Shown: positions 51,723-61,123, numbered from the stretch's first letter. The stretch: 64,000 nucleotides of DNA from Hominenteromicrobium mulieris (GCA_021029595.1 JAJJOY010000003.1:533691-597690); one strand, 5' to 3'. The notes: generated from the sequence alone by a model not told the origin. Numbers and translations are program-made.

Positions 51723-52832
51723 TCATGCGTTCTGTTTCTTTATATAAGCAATAAGCTCGTTTGCCGCGGTGCGGTGTGCGCCCACACCGGGGTGGTCACG
51801 GCAGCCGCGATTTTTGAGGTCATCCGTCAGCGACAGAAATTCCGCGTTCGTGTCGCCCGTTTCCGCTTTGTAATCGTCTATGGCCTTTTGCAGCGCCGGG
51901 ACAAGCTCCAAGCCGAGCATACCGTAGATCCACACAAGACGGGCGTTGGGGTAATACCCACGCAATTGCTTTAAAAACGCGGTCACGCCGTGCGCAAAAC
52001 GCGCTTCGTCTTCGGGGTTCAGCTTACCGTCTTCCGTACGGCGGTTCTGAAACGTCTCGCCGGTTGTTTCATCTGTCCAGGCAGGCTGTGAAAACGCGCC
52101 GCAGTCGTTTGTACCGAGGTTGATGAAGACGTAATTCGGCTGCCATTTTGTGAAATCATACGGCTCTTTCGCGCCGAGGGCAATGTTTTTTTCGCCGCTC
52201 AAAAGGCCGCAAAGCTGCCCGTAGATGGGCGGAATGGCACTGTTTGGGTCGTTGTTCCAGCCACAGCACACGCCCCAGCCACTCTGCGATGAGACACGGA
52301 TATCGGCGTTTAAAGCACGGGACACCATGACAGCGTAGTTATTCTCCGCACTGAAGAACATGGAAATCCAGTCTGTTTCCGCTTTCGCGCCGATGTCGCC
52401 CTCGCCGCTCGTGATACTGTCGCCGATGAATTCGATCTTTAAATTGCGCTCCGGCACGGGCAGGAATTCGCCGTCTGTTTCGATGGCGTTAATCTGCAAA
52501 ACACTCTCCGGGTCGGCGTTCATGGCCTGCGTATCTTTAAAGATGCGCACGTTCTTGACCTTTTCGGGGTCCATGCCGCGGAACACGCACACGCGCTCCG
52601 TGCCCTTTTGCGCCATGCGGCGGGAGAAGAACTCGCCATTCACCATAAAGCTGTACCACGGCTCGTGGATGTCCCAATCCGCCGTAAATTCCACCCACAG
52701 CTCGCTGCCGCGCACATTAAGCTCTAAGCCCGCCGCCGTCCAGAACAGCGTGAGCGGCGTTAACGAGCCGTTTGTGCGCCCGTGCACAAGGTGCGGAACT
52801 TCGGGTAAGGTATATCGCTTGACTTCGCTCAT
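51723..52832 (-). CDS. SGNH/GDSL esterase (CE2-like acetyl esterase)
   Basis: The 369-residue protein has two parts. Residues 1-120 form a jelly-roll-like beta domain (VRGSELWVEFTADWDIHEPW). The catalytic SGNH domain has FIGDSITSGEG (Ser139), SGWGVCCGWNND, NLGTNDCG (240-243) and RDHPGVGAH, with Asp346 and His347 or His353. This two-domain layout matches CE2-type carbohydrate acetyl esterases, which deacetylate xylan and other glycans. No signal peptide is present, so it should act in the cytoplasm on imported, acetylated oligosaccharides. Its ATG overlaps the M28 gene stop by 4 bp. Confidence 0.85.
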   Translation of the reverse strand: MSEVKRYTLPEVPHLVHGRTNGSLTPLTLFWTAAGLELNVRGSELWVEFTADWDIHEPWYSFMVNGEFFSRRMAQKGTERVCVFRGMDPEKVKNVRIFKDTQAMNADPESVLQINAIETDGEFLPVPERNLKIEFIGDSITSGEGDIGAKAETDWISMFFSAENNYAVMVSRALNADIRVSSQSGWGVCCGWNNDPNSAIPPIYGQLCGLLSGEKNIALGAKEPYDFTKWQPNYVFINLGTNDCGAFSQPAWTDETTGETFQNRRTEDGKLNPEDEARFAHGVTAFLKQLRGYYPNARLVWIYGMLGLELVPALQKAIDDYKAETGDTNAEFLSLTDDLKNRGCRDHPGVGAHRTAANELIAYIKKQNA

Positions 52833-54112
52833 TTTGCCTCCGCCTCGGCAAGCTCCTTCTTATAAAGATACTTGTCAATGTCTTCCTTGATGTTGTCCGG
52901 AATCTTCTTTTCCACCGGGAACACCGCCGCATTGATCAGCGTATCGGCATACGTGAGCACAATCTCCAGCGTTTTGCCGAGTGCCTCTGCGGAAAGGAAC
53001 TCCATGGTATCAAAACGGTTGTGGATATACGCCGCACCTTTTGCACCGTCGCGGGAGAAGTTGATTGCCGGAATGCCGTTATCCGCAAACGGGATGGAAT
53101 CGGAAGAATAAATGCTCTGGCGCGTCACAGCGGAGAGGCCGTTGATTTTGAGCATGTAATCGGTGTAGTGTACGAGGGATTCCTCGCCTGTGACAGCCGC
53201 CGTGTTATAGCCGAGGATCGGCGCACCGACGTCAACGTTAATCATGAAGACGTGATCTTTCAGCTCATCCTTGTGGTCGCGCACGAATGCCTTGCTGCCC
53301 TCGAGGCCGATCTCTTCACTGCCGTACCAGCAGAACTTTACGGTACGCTTCGGCGGGTGCTGCGCGAACCAACGCGCCGCTTCCATGTTGATGACGGAGC
53401 CTGCGCCGTTATCGTATACGCCTTTGGAAAATTCAACGGAGTCATAATGTGCGCCGAAGGAGATAATCTGCTCCGGATGCTCGGTGCCTTTGATTTCCGC
53501 AATCACATTGTGCGACGTGAGTGTAAGGTTCTTGTTCTGTACAGTAACCTTTGCGCGGGATGCACCCTTGTTGACGATCTCCATAGCGTCCACGGTGCGC
53601 AGCTGTACCGCCGGTGCATTGCCGAACGCACGCAGCGCACTGCGCAGCTTGCGTTGATGCAGATCGGTATTCTCGAGGTCATCGTGAATATCGCCGTCCA
53701 TGGTGACGACAGCTGCGGCGCCCGCTTCCATCAGGCTGCGATACAGCGGCACGCGCAGAAAGCCGTTGACGAGCACAATCTTGCCCTTGACGTTCAACAG
53801 GTCAACCGGGAGCGCATTTTCCACGTAGACAAAATCCGCCGTAAAACCGTCTGCGGCGGTGCTTTCCGCGCACTGGTAACCGCGCACGGTATAGCTCTTG
53901 CGGTACGGCTCCAGAATCTCGAATGTCGCTTCCACTTCGGCGGATTCGATCTCAAACGGCTCAATCACGGCGGACAGACCAAAGCTTTCGCACTCCGCTT
54001 TCAGAATTTTCGCGGCTTTTAATTCTTCTGAGGAGCCGGCCACGCGCGTAAAGCCGATTTTATCGAGCAGTGCGAACGCACGGTTTTCATCATATTTTTT
54101 CAATGTAAACAA
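52829..54112 (-). CDS. M28-family metallopeptidase with PA-like inserted domain
   Basis: The 427-residue protein has the M28 zinc-peptidase pattern: SFGAHYDSVEFSKGVYDNGA (metal His and Asp), WYGSEEIGLEGSKAF (catalytic Glu), MINVDVGAPILG and a late histidine region (AAYIHNRFDTMEF). A protease-associated domain precedes it (about 110-200, GKIVLVNGFLRVPLYRSLME). M28 enzymes are usually aminopeptidases and usually exported, yet no signal peptide is visible. Its promoter is at 54150-54177 and the SGNH gene follows with a 4-bp overlap. Confidence 0.87.
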   Translation of the reverse strand: MFTLKKYDENRAFALLDKIGFTRVAGSSEELKAAKILKAECESFGLSAVIEPFEIESAEVEATFEILEPYRKSYTVRGYQCAESTAADGFTADFVYVENALPVDLLNVKGKIVLVNGFLRVPLYRSLMEAGAAAVVTMDGDIHDDLENTDLHQRKLRSALRAFGNAPAVQLRTVDAMEIVNKGASRAKVTVQNKNLTLTSHNVIAEIKGTEHPEQIISFGAHYDSVEFSKGVYDNGAGSVINMEAARWFAQHPPKRTVKFCWYGSEEIGLEGSKAFVRDHKDELKDHVFMINVDVGAPILGYNTAAVTGEESLVHYTDYMLKINGLSAVTRQSIYSSDSIPFADNGIPAINFSRDGAKGAAYIHNRFDTMEFLSAEALGKTLEIVLTYADTLINAAVFPVEKKIPDNIKEDIDKYLYKKELAEAEAK

Positions 54113-54149
54113 CTGCCTTTCCCTTTGATTTTATACGGTATTTATTCCT

Positions 54150-54177
54150 ATTATATAGTATACAAAATAAATTGCAA
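54150..54177 (-). promoter_or_regulatory. Promoter of the M28-SGNH operon
   Basis: TTGCAA (54172-54177), a 16-bp spacer and a perfect TATAAT (54150-54155) on the minus strand, about 40 bp before the start codon. Confidence 0.7.
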
Positions 54178-54219
54178 GCAATTTTGCGCCAAAATGAAAG
54201 TGTACGGCTTTAAAAATGC

Positions 54220-54256
54220 AAAAAGCAAGATCATTCCCTGCTTTTAGAGAATAATC
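54220..54256 (-). terminator. Intrinsic terminator of the GH3 gene
   Basis: GATCATTCCC (54229-54238) pairs with GAGAATAATC (54247-54256), including two G-U pairs in the minus-strand RNA. The stem is followed by TTGCTTTTTG. It lies about 25 nt after the GH3 stop. Confidence 0.7.
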
Positions 54257-54280
54257 CTGCAATTCTGCATATAAATTTAC

Positions 54281-57043
54281 TTAAAACGCCTGTGTGCAGA
54301 CGAATTTAATCTCTTCGATCTCCATGCCGGTCTGGCCGAAGTAGAGCTTGAGATAATTCGTGCCGCCGAACAGCACACCGATGTCCTGCTCCGCGGTAAC
54401 GACCTCGCCGTTCGTGCCGTTGATCATAACCATGCCGCGCAGGTTGCCGTCGATGAAGATAGACATCGGAATCTGCGCCACTTCATTGGCGTTTGCTTTT
54501 ACGCGCATGACAAACTTATAGAGGCCGTTTTTCTTATAGCGGATGCCGAGAATGGTGGAAGCGCCTTTTTCCGTATTGACTGCGGAAATGTCGAGCGGGG
54601 CTTCGCCATCGATGAACTGATACTCGCCGTTGAAATCGACGTAATCTTCGCTCGTCTTCTCCGCTTCTGCGGCTTCGCGCTCCTCATCGCTCATGCGGCC
54701 AAGGCTGCGCTCCATCACAGGCGAGTTCATCACGGTGCGGCAGATATTCATCGCAGAGCGCACGAGCGCGTCACGCGTCAGTCTGCCGTCTGCAATGGCG
54801 TCGTCCAAATTATCGTGTTGGCTGTTCGAGGCGGCGTCCGCGTTAACCATGTTGAGGTCATTCTGCGCGCGCACCTGTGCAGCGACGTTCTCGCGGGTGG
54901 CTTCTTCGCCCTCGCGATCGTTGCCCTTTGCCCACCAGTCGGTCATAACGGTACCTATGAAGCCCCACTCGTCGCGCAAGATGGTCGTGAGCAGGTCGAA
55001 GTTGCTGGCCGTCCAAATGCCGTTCAGACCACCGTAGGTGGACATGACAGAGTATGCGCCGCCCTCTTTTACGGCCGTTTCAAACGCGCGCAGGTAAATT
55101 TCACGCAGTGCGCGCTCGGAAAGGACGGAATCGATCTCGGTTCTCTTAAACTCCTGGTTGTTGCAGGCAAAGTGCTTGATGGTGCCGGTGACACCGAAGC
55201 GGCGCATACCGCGCAGCTGTGCGGCGGCGAGCTTGCCGGTGAGCAGCGGGTCCTCCGAGAAATACTCGAAGTTTCTGCCGTTTAAGGGGCTGCGGTGGAT
55301 ATTGAGACCCGGGCCGAGAAGTGTATCGATGCGGTTTTTGCGTTGCTCTTTGCCTTGCATGGCGAAAAGCTCTTCATTCAGCTTCTCATTAAAGGTGCAG
55401 GCGAGCAAGGTGCCGTTCGGCAGGCTGAACGCGATGGTGCCGCAGTCCATACGAATGCCGGAGGGGCCGTCTGCACAGCAAGCTGTGGGAATACCGAAGT
55501 TGACGAGGTTTTCCGTGACGCCGCCGAACGCGCCTGCGGTGCCCGCTGTGACCTTCGGAGAGTTCATGCCCTCGCCGCGCATAAGGCAGATGAGGTCTTC
55601 GTCGGAAAGCTGCGCTACAAAGTCTTCCAGCTCCGCTTTGCCGTCGAATACATCGCCGAGCTTGATGCCCTTGTCGCCCGTATACGGCTTTGCAGGCTTT
55701 AATGCCGCCGCGCTGCGGGCCGCCATATCGTATTCGCGCTGCGGTGCGGGCTCGAATGCGATTGTGTTATTGTGATTCACCATGCGGTCAAACTTCGTGA
55801 CCGGCGCGCACGCCTGCACACACGTGCGGGTAACGGTATCTTCTTTCACTTCAAAGCTGCCGGAGAGCTTTGCGCCGCGCACGCAGCCGCCCGTGTAGAC
55901 ATTATACGCGCCGCTTTCAAGCACATAGCAGAATCTGTGTCCCGTAACGCCGTTGTCGTCGTAGGACGCAAGATTTGCGATTGGGAACGTGAGCGTAAGC
56001 GTTTCGCTTTCGCCCGGCTGCAGGGTTTCGGTCTTTGCGAATGCGGCGAGGCTTCTTACGGCCTTGCCGAGCTTGCCCTGCGGTGCTTCAACGAAGACGG
56101 TGACGACCTCTTTGCCCTGCACGTCGCCGGTGTTTTTCACGGTGACTTTCTCTGTGACGGTCTCGCCGTCGAAATCGAAGCTTTCAACCGTGCGGGTGAA
56201 GGTCGTGTAGCTGAGACCGTAGCCGAACGGATACAGCACACAATCTTTTGCGAACGTCTCAAAGTAGCGGTAGCCGACGTAGATGTCTTCTTTATAAATG
56301 ACCCGTGTGGGATCACCGAAGCCCTCTGTGGACGGATAATCGCTGATGTCAAGCGCGATGGTGTCGCTCAGCTTGCCGCACGGCGTGACAGTGCCTGTGA
56401 GAATATCTGCAGCGCCTGCGCCGCCCTCTTGGCCGCCCTGCCAGACGTACAGCACAGCGGCGGGATCGTATTCTTTCACCCACTTCATATCGATGATATT
56501 GCCGACGTTCAGCAGAACCGCAACACGCTTGAACGCGCCGCAAACCTCTTTTAACATCTGATGCTCGGCGGCCGTCAAGAGATAGCTTCCCTCTGCGGCG
56601 CTGTTGTCCTTATCTTCACCCGCGGTGCGGCCGATGATGACAACGGCGATGTCGGACTTTGCAGCAGCCTGTTCGGCGAGCTCTTTCGTGACGGGCATTT
56701 CCTCCTGGCACCACGGCTCCTGTGCCCAGCCCATGCCCTTTTCAAACGGATGGTCCTTCAGCCAGTCACGGTAGGTCTGCTCCAGCTCCTCGTTGACAGA
56801 AATGTCTTTGTTTTCTTTTAAAGCGTCCAGAATGTTCGTGACGTAGCGGGTGTTGACTGCGCCGCCGGAGCCTGTGCCGCTCTTATAATAGTCGAACTGA
56901 ATTCTGCCGAACACGGAAACGCGCTCACCCTTTCGGATTGGCAGCGCCTTGTCGTCATTTTTCAGCAGCACGCAGCCTTCCGCCACGGCCTGCCGCGCCA
57001 GCGCGGCATACTCGTTCCAATCGATCTTATACGGATTGCTCAT
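54281..57043 (-). CDS. Domain-permuted GH3 beta-glucosidase
   Basis: The 920-residue enzyme has GH3 domains in swapped order. The alpha/beta GH3_C-type domain comes first (ARQAVAEGCVLLKNDDKALP, about 15-34, then VSVFGRIQFDYYKSGTGSGG). An Fn3-like domain follows (PFGYGLSYTTFTRTVESFDF, about 265-370). Next is the catalytic TIM barrel (GPSGIRMDCG, GPGLNIHRSPLNGRNFEYFS, IKHFACNNQEFKRTEIDSVL) with the likely nucleophile Asp702 in VMTDWW. A C-terminal beta domain (about 800-920) may bind sugar. There is no signal peptide, so it probably acts in the cytoplasm. Related permuted GH3 enzymes are known from Ruminococcus albus and Butyrivibrio fibrisolvens. Confidence 0.92.
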   Translation of the reverse strand: MSNPYKIDWNEYAALARQAVAEGCVLLKNDDKALPIRKGERVSVFGRIQFDYYKSGTGSGGAVNTRYVTNILDALKENKDISVNEELEQTYRDWLKDHPFEKGMGWAQEPWCQEEMPVTKELAEQAAAKSDIAVVIIGRTAGEDKDNSAAEGSYLLTAAEHQMLKEVCGAFKRVAVLLNVGNIIDMKWVKEYDPAAVLYVWQGGQEGGAGAADILTGTVTPCGKLSDTIALDISDYPSTEGFGDPTRVIYKEDIYVGYRYFETFAKDCVLYPFGYGLSYTTFTRTVESFDFDGETVTEKVTVKNTGDVQGKEVVTVFVEAPQGKLGKAVRSLAAFAKTETLQPGESETLTLTFPIANLASYDDNGVTGHRFCYVLESGAYNVYTGGCVRGAKLSGSFEVKEDTVTRTCVQACAPVTKFDRMVNHNNTIAFEPAPQREYDMAARSAAALKPAKPYTGDKGIKLGDVFDGKAELEDFVAQLSDEDLICLMRGEGMNSPKVTAGTAGAFGGVTENLVNFGIPTACCADGPSGIRMDCGTIAFSLPNGTLLACTFNEKLNEELFAMQGKEQRKNRIDTLLGPGLNIHRSPLNGRNFEYFSEDPLLTGKLAAAQLRGMRRFGVTGTIKHFACNNQEFKRTEIDSVLSERALREIYLRAFETAVKEGGAYSVMSTYGGLNGIWTASNFDLLTTILRDEWGFIGTVMTDWWAKGNDREGEEATRENVAAQVRAQNDLNMVNADAASNSQHDNLDDAIADGRLTRDALVRSAMNICRTVMNSPVMERSLGRMSDEEREAAEAEKTSEDYVDFNGEYQFIDGEAPLDISAVNTEKGASTILGIRYKKNGLYKFVMRVKANANEVAQIPMSIFIDGNLRGMVMINGTNGEVVTAEQDIGVLFGGTNYLKLYFGQTGMEIEEIKFVCTQAF

Positions 57044-57099
57044 TTTATTTTTCCTTTCTGCATGATCTATGCCGTTTACGGTGTATTCTCTTTGTTATA

Positions 57100-57128
57100 A
57101 TGATAAACGATTTTGTGGATTTTATCAA
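57100..57128 (-). promoter_or_regulatory. Promoter of the GH3 gene
   Basis: TTGATA (57123-57128), a 17-bp spacer and TATCAT (57100-57105) on the minus strand, about 60 bp before the start codon. The promoter of the divergent phospholipase-like gene is 50 bp away. Confidence 0.65.
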
Positions 57129-57177
57129 GCCGTGCAGCTAAGTTTCTGTTAAAAAATCACGTGAACAAAAATTTTCA

Positions 57178-57206
57178 TTGTAAAACGCTTTAAAAACGGT
57201 TATGAT
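57178..57206 (+). promoter_or_regulatory. Promoter of the phospholipase C-like gene
   Basis: TTGTAA (57178-57183), a 17-bp spacer and TATGAT (57201-57206), 40 bp before the start codon at 57246. Confidence 0.7.
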
Positions 57207-57245
57207 ACATATAAATAGAAACCCTTTACGGAAGGAGTTACCGTT

Positions 57246-58043
57246 ATGCCTGCTTTTTATGCCCATTATCGCTTTGGCTGCGATGTTTTAAAACAGCTGC
57301 CGGAGGACATCCGCAGCATTTGCACCGCGCACCGCGGGCTTTTTGACATTGGCTTACACGGACCGGACATCTACTTTTTCTATCGACCCGTTCTGCCGAA
57401 CAAGGTGAACCGCATCGGCTATGCGGCACACAAGCGCTCCGGGCGCTACTTTTTACAGCGCGCACAGAAGGTCATTGCGTCTGCGCATGACAAAGATGCT
57501 GCCCGCGCGTATTTCTACGGGCTTTTATGCCACTTTACGCTGGATTCTATCTGCCACCCGTACATCCACACGGCGATGAAAGAATTCAACGTCACGCACG
57601 CGGCGACGGAGACCGCTTTCGACCGCGCTTTGTTACTCAAAGACGGCAAAGACCCACAGCACTTTGACCCGTGCGGTCATTTTGAAGTGAACACGCGCAA
57701 CGCCGCCGTGATCACGCCCTTCTACACGCCGGAAGCTACTGTGGCATTGACCGAAAAGAGCATCTCCTCCATGGTATTCTACGGCCGTGTGCTGTTCACG
57801 CCGAACAAGGCGCTGCGCCGCGCCATTGACACCGGGCTTTACATCACGTTCCACCACGACGCCATTGCCGATATGATGATGACCACGCAGGACGTGCCAA
57901 GCTGCAAGCTGTGCACAGAGCACCTTATCGAACTGTACGGTAAAGCACTGGAGCTTGCGAAAACGCTTTTCCCGGCTGCGCAAAAGCTGCTCCAAAACGA
58001 AAAAGTCTCCTGTCCGGAGCTTGACCGCACATTTGACGGCTGA
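57246..58043 (+). CDS. Zinc-dependent phospholipase C family protein
   Basis: The 265-residue protein starts MPAFYAHYRFGCDVLKQLPE after GGAAGGAG. It shows the histidine/aspartate-rich pattern of the Zn_dep_PLPC family: AHYRFG, DIGLHGPDIYFFYRP, YAAHKRSGRYF, YGLLCHFTLDSICHPYIHTA, NVTHAATETAFDRALL. Such residues bind three zinc ions in clostridial alpha-toxin-like enzymes. This version lacks a signal peptide, and family members in gut Clostridia are uncharacterised, so a toxin role should not be assumed. It is a single-gene unit with its own promoter and terminator. Confidence 0.82.
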   Translation: MPAFYAHYRFGCDVLKQLPEDIRSICTAHRGLFDIGLHGPDIYFFYRPVLPNKVNRIGYAAHKRSGRYFLQRAQKVIASAHDKDAARAYFYGLLCHFTLDSICHPYIHTAMKEFNVTHAATETAFDRALLLKDGKDPQHFDPCGHFEVNTRNAAVITPFYTPEATVALTEKSISSMVFYGRVLFTPNKALRRAIDTGLYITFHHDAIADMMMTTQDVPSCKLCTEHLIELYGKALELAKTLFPAAQKLLQNEKVSCPELDRTFDG

Positions 58044-58064
58044 TTTCAATTTTTTACCAAAATA

Positions 58065-58111
58065 CCCGCCATGCAGGAACCAAAACGTTCTGCACGGCGG
58101 GCATTTTATTT
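58065..58111 (+). terminator. Intrinsic terminator of the phospholipase C-like gene
   Basis: CCCGCC-A-TGCAGGAAC (58065-58080) pairs with GTTCTGCA-C-GGCGGG (58087-58101), with one internal mismatch. It is followed by CATTTTATTT. Confidence 0.8.
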
Positions 58112-58131
58112 CCCGGGTTTTACCCTATAGC

Positions 58132-58170
58132 AAAAGCTCCCGTTCACGAAAACCTGTGAACGGAAGCTTT
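58132..58170 (-). terminator. Intrinsic terminator of the opp operon
   Basis: AAAGCT-C-CCGTTCAC (58133-58147) pairs with GTGAACGG-A-AGCTTT (58156-58170), with one mismatch and an 8-nt loop. The minus strand ends in a T-run (GCTTTTGC). It lies 22 nt after the oppF stop. Confidence 0.8.
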
Positions 58171-58191
58171 GATTTTCACTTACAAATCCAA

Positions 58192-59160
58192 TCAGATTTC
58201 CGGCTCTACCAGATGGCAGGCGCAGAAATGACCCGGACGAATTTCACGCAGCTGCGGCTTCGACTCTCTGCACTTGTCGCAGGCGACCGGGCAACGGCCG
58301 GCAAAGTTGCAGCCCTTCGGCGTGTTGATCGGACTCGGCACGTCGCCGGAAAGAATCTGGCGGTGCTTCTGCGCTTCTGCACTCGGGTCCGGAATCGGCA
58401 CTGCGGAAAGCAGAGCCTTGGAGTACGGATGCAGCGTGTGCGCGTACAGATCGTCGGAAGAAGCGAGCTCAACGACATTGCCGAGGTACATAACGGCGAT
58501 ACGGTCGCTGATGTACTTGACGATGTTGAGGTCGTGCGCAATGAAGAGGAACGTCAGTCCGAGCTGCTGCTGCAGGTCGTGCAGCAGGTTGATGATCTGG
58601 GACTGGATGGAAACGTCCAGTGCTGAGATCGGCTCATCGCACACGATGAATTCCGGCTCGATAGCGAGCGCACGGGCAATGCCGATACGCTGGCGCTGAC
58701 CGCCGGAGAACTCATGCGGGAAGCGGTTGGCGTGCTCTTTGTTCAGGCCGACCAGCTCGAGGAGCTCGTATACGCGCTCCTGACGGCGCTTTGCGTCGTA
58801 CATGCCGTGGATGACCATACCTTCTTCAATGATGGAGGAAACGGTCATACGCGGATCCAGAGAAGCGTACGGATCCTGGAAAATGATCTGCGCTTTTTTC
58901 GCATACTTGAAACGCGTTGCGGCGTTTTTCAGATTCAGCTCTTCGCCGGCATAGTAGAGCTTGCCGGATGTTGCGGGATAAATGCCCATGGCCACACGGC
59001 CGAGCGTGGACTTGCCGCAGCCGGACTCGCCGACAAGGCCGAGCGTTTCGCCCTTATAAATATCGAGAGAAATGTGGTCGACGGCCTTCAGCATACCGCC
59101 GGAAACCTTAAAGTGCTTGCATACGTCGTCCAGAACGATCAGTTTTTCATTACTGCTCAT
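58192..59160 (-). CDS. oppF: Oligopeptide ABC transporter ATP-binding protein OppF
   Basis: The start at 59160 (MSSNEKLIVLDDVCKHFKVS) follows GGGGTGAG; upstream in-frame sequence overlaps oppD and lacks similarity. The product has 322 residues: Walker A GESGCGKS at 44-51, signature FSGGQRQRIGIARAL, Walker B FIVCDEPISALDVS, and the C-terminal Opp/Dpp domain with NTPKGCNFAGRCPVACDKCR, a Cys cluster that may bind an Fe-S centre as in related transporters. Its start overlaps oppD by 11 bp. Confidence 0.93.
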   Translation of the reverse strand: MSSNEKLIVLDDVCKHFKVSGGMLKAVDHISLDIYKGETLGLVGESGCGKSTLGRVAMGIYPATSGKLYYAGEELNLKNAATRFKYAKKAQIIFQDPYASLDPRMTVSSIIEEGMVIHGMYDAKRRQERVYELLELVGLNKEHANRFPHEFSGGQRQRIGIARALAIEPEFIVCDEPISALDVSIQSQIINLLHDLQQQLGLTFLFIAHDLNIVKYISDRIAVMYLGNVVELASSDDLYAHTLHPYSKALLSAVPIPDPSAEAQKHRQILSGDVPSPINTPKGCNFAGRCPVACDKCRESKPQLREIRPGHFCACHLVEPEI

Positions 59161-60163
59161 CCGGCTCACCCCTTTCTGCTGCGCTCGGGCAATCGGGATG
59201 GAGCAGCCAGCATGCTGCCTCATGACCCTCGCCCACCTTGAATACCGGCGGCTGCTCCTCATGACAAATCTTCATGCAGTGTGTGCAGCGGGCACCGAAA
59301 CCGCAGCCCTTCGGCGGGTTCAGCAAATCCGGCGGTGTGCCGGGGATGGAAACAAGGCGCTGGGTCTTGTTCATATCCACGGACGGCAGGCTCTTTAACA
59401 ATGCCTGCGTGTACGGGTGCGCATTGCGGTAGAAAATATCCTCGCAGGTGCCGGTCTCTACAACCTTACCTGCATACATGACCGCCACGCGGTCTGCCAT
59501 GGACGCCACGACGCCAAGGTCGTGCGTGATGAGGATAATCGCGGTGCTGGTCTTCTCTTTGATCTCGGCGAGCAGATCCATAATCTGCGCCTGAATGGTC
59601 ACGTCCAGTGCGGTGGTCGGCTCATCGGCAATGAGGAGCTTCGGGTTGCAGGAAAGTGCCATTGCAATCATGGCACGCTGACGCATGCCGCCGGAGAATT
59701 CGTGCGGATACTGCTTTGCACGCTCTTCCGGGTTCGGAATGTTAACAAGGGAGAGGTACTTAATGGCTTCCGCCTTCGCCTCTGCCTTGGAAAGATGACG
59801 GTGGTGCTGAATGGCCTCGACAATCTGCTTGCCGACGGGCTTTGTCGGGTTCAGGCAGGTCATCGGGTCCTGGAAGATCATGGAAACTTCCTTGCCGCGA
59901 ATCTTCTGCATTTCTTTTTCGTTCGCGGCTACGATGTCGTGCTCGCCGAGCTGCACGCTGCCCTCTTTAATTCTTGCGGGCGGCATGGGGTTCAGCTTCA
60001 TGATGGTCTGCGCCGTGACGCTCTTGCCGCAGCCGGACTCACCGACGATGGCGAGCACTTCGCCCTCGCTCAGCGAGAACGTGACGCCGCGGACAGCCTT
60101 GACCTCACCGGCGTAGGTATCGAAGGAAACGTGCAGGTTCTGCACATCTAATACTTTATTCAT
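59150..60163 (-). CDS. oppD: Oligopeptide ABC transporter ATP-binding protein OppD
   Basis: The 337-residue ATPase has Walker A GESGCGKS at 41-48, signature FSGGMRQRAMIAMALSC, Walker B KLLIADEPTTALDVT, and the C-terminal oligopeptide-transporter extension (LLNPPKGCGFGARCTHCMKI), again with a Cys cluster. It pairs with OppF to drive import through OppB-OppC. It lies 6 bp after oppC and overlaps the start of oppF. Confidence 0.94.
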   Translation of the reverse strand: MNKVLDVQNLHVSFDTYAGEVKAVRGVTFSLSEGEVLAIVGESGCGKSVTAQTIMKLNPMPPARIKEGSVQLGEHDIVAANEKEMQKIRGKEVSMIFQDPMTCLNPTKPVGKQIVEAIQHHRHLSKAEAKAEAIKYLSLVNIPNPEERAKQYPHEFSGGMRQRAMIAMALSCNPKLLIADEPTTALDVTIQAQIMDLLAEIKEKTSTAIILITHDLGVVASMADRVAVMYAGKVVETGTCEDIFYRNAHPYTQALLKSLPSVDMNKTQRLVSIPGTPPDLLNPPKGCGFGARCTHCMKICHEEQPPVFKVGEGHEAACWLLHPDCPSAAERGEPDEQ

Positions 60164-60169
60164 GTTGAA

Positions 60170-61123
60170 TTACCTCCTCAAGCGCGGGTCAAATGCATCG
60201 CGCAGGCCGTCGCCCAACAGGTTGAAGGAAAGCATTGTAAGGCTGATGGCAACTGCCGGCACAACAAGCTGGTACGGATACGTCATGAACACATCTTGAC
60301 CGCCCTTTGCCAGAACGCCCCAAGACGGCTGCGGAACCGGAACACCGAGACCGATGTAGGAAAGGAACGCCTCGGTGAAAATCGCGCTCGGAATTGCGAG
60401 GGTGACGTTGATGATGATAACGGAAAGTGCATTCGGAATGAGGTGCTTTGCAATGATTCTGGAGCTCTTTGCGCCCATGGCTTCTGCCGCTACGATATAT
60501 TCCTGACTCTTGAGCTGGAGCACCTGACCACGCACAAGACGTGCCATGCCGGTCCAGCCGGTGATGCCGTAGGCGACGACCATGGTGAAGATGCCCTTCG
60601 GGAGCACCATCATCAAAAGAATAACGACGATAAGGTACGGAATACCGTTGACGATCTCCACGATACGCATCATGATGGTATCAACCGCGCCGCCGACGTA
60701 ACCGGAAATACCGCCGTAGATCAGGCCGACGATGAGGTTGACGAACACGGCTGCGAACGCGATCATCAGAGAGACGCGGCCGCCTTCAAAGGCGCGCAGG
60801 AAAAGGTCACGGCCGAGGTTATCGGTGCCGAAATAGTGTACATGGTGCTGTCCCTCATAGCGGGAGTCTGTACAAACTGTCATGAAGCCCTTGTTGACTT
60901 CGCCAAGGTGCTGTTCACGGCTCTCAAACGGAGAGAAGAACGGCACGATGATGCAGGAAAGGATGAGAAGCACGATGATGAAGAAACACACAACGGCAAC
61001 TTTGTTTTTCATCAGTCTGCCGATGGCATCTTTCCAGAAGGTCGTGCTCGGGCGGGAAATGCCCTCGCGGCGAGCGGAGTCGGAACCGATCCACTCAAAA
61101 CGGCTTTTATCTATCTGTGTCAT
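60170..61123 (-). CDS. oppC: Oligopeptide ABC transporter permease OppC
   Basis: The 317-residue permease has a cytoplasmic N-terminal segment, a first membrane helix (about 39-60, KVAVVCFFIIVLLILSCIIV), an extracytoplasmic loop containing HYFGTDNLGRDLFLRAFEGG, and five further helices. The EAA coupling loop reads EYIVAAEAMGAKSSRIIAKH. It starts 2 bp after the oppB stop, so the two permeases are co-translated. Confidence 0.94.
   Translation of the reverse strand: MTQIDKSRFEWIGSDSARREGISRPSTTFWKDAIGRLMKNKVAVVCFFIIVLLILSCIIVPFFSPFESREQHLGEVNKGFMTVCTDSRYEGQHHVHYFGTDNLGRDLFLRAFEGGRVSLMIAFAAVFVNLIVGLIYGGISGYVGGAVDTIMMRIVEIVNGIPYLIVVILLMMVLPKGIFTMVVAYGITGWTGMARLVRGQVLQLKSQEYIVAAEAMGAKSSRIIAKHLIPNALSVIIINVTLAIPSAIFTEAFLSYIGLGVPVPQPSWGVLAKGGQDVFMTYPYQLVVPAVAISLTMLSFNLLGDGLRDAFDPRLRR

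Noticed and set aside
57178..57206. A CcpA cre-like site between the GH3 and phospholipase-like genes
   Set aside because: TGTAAAACGCTTTA has an extra base compared with the cre consensus and lacks the symmetric second half.
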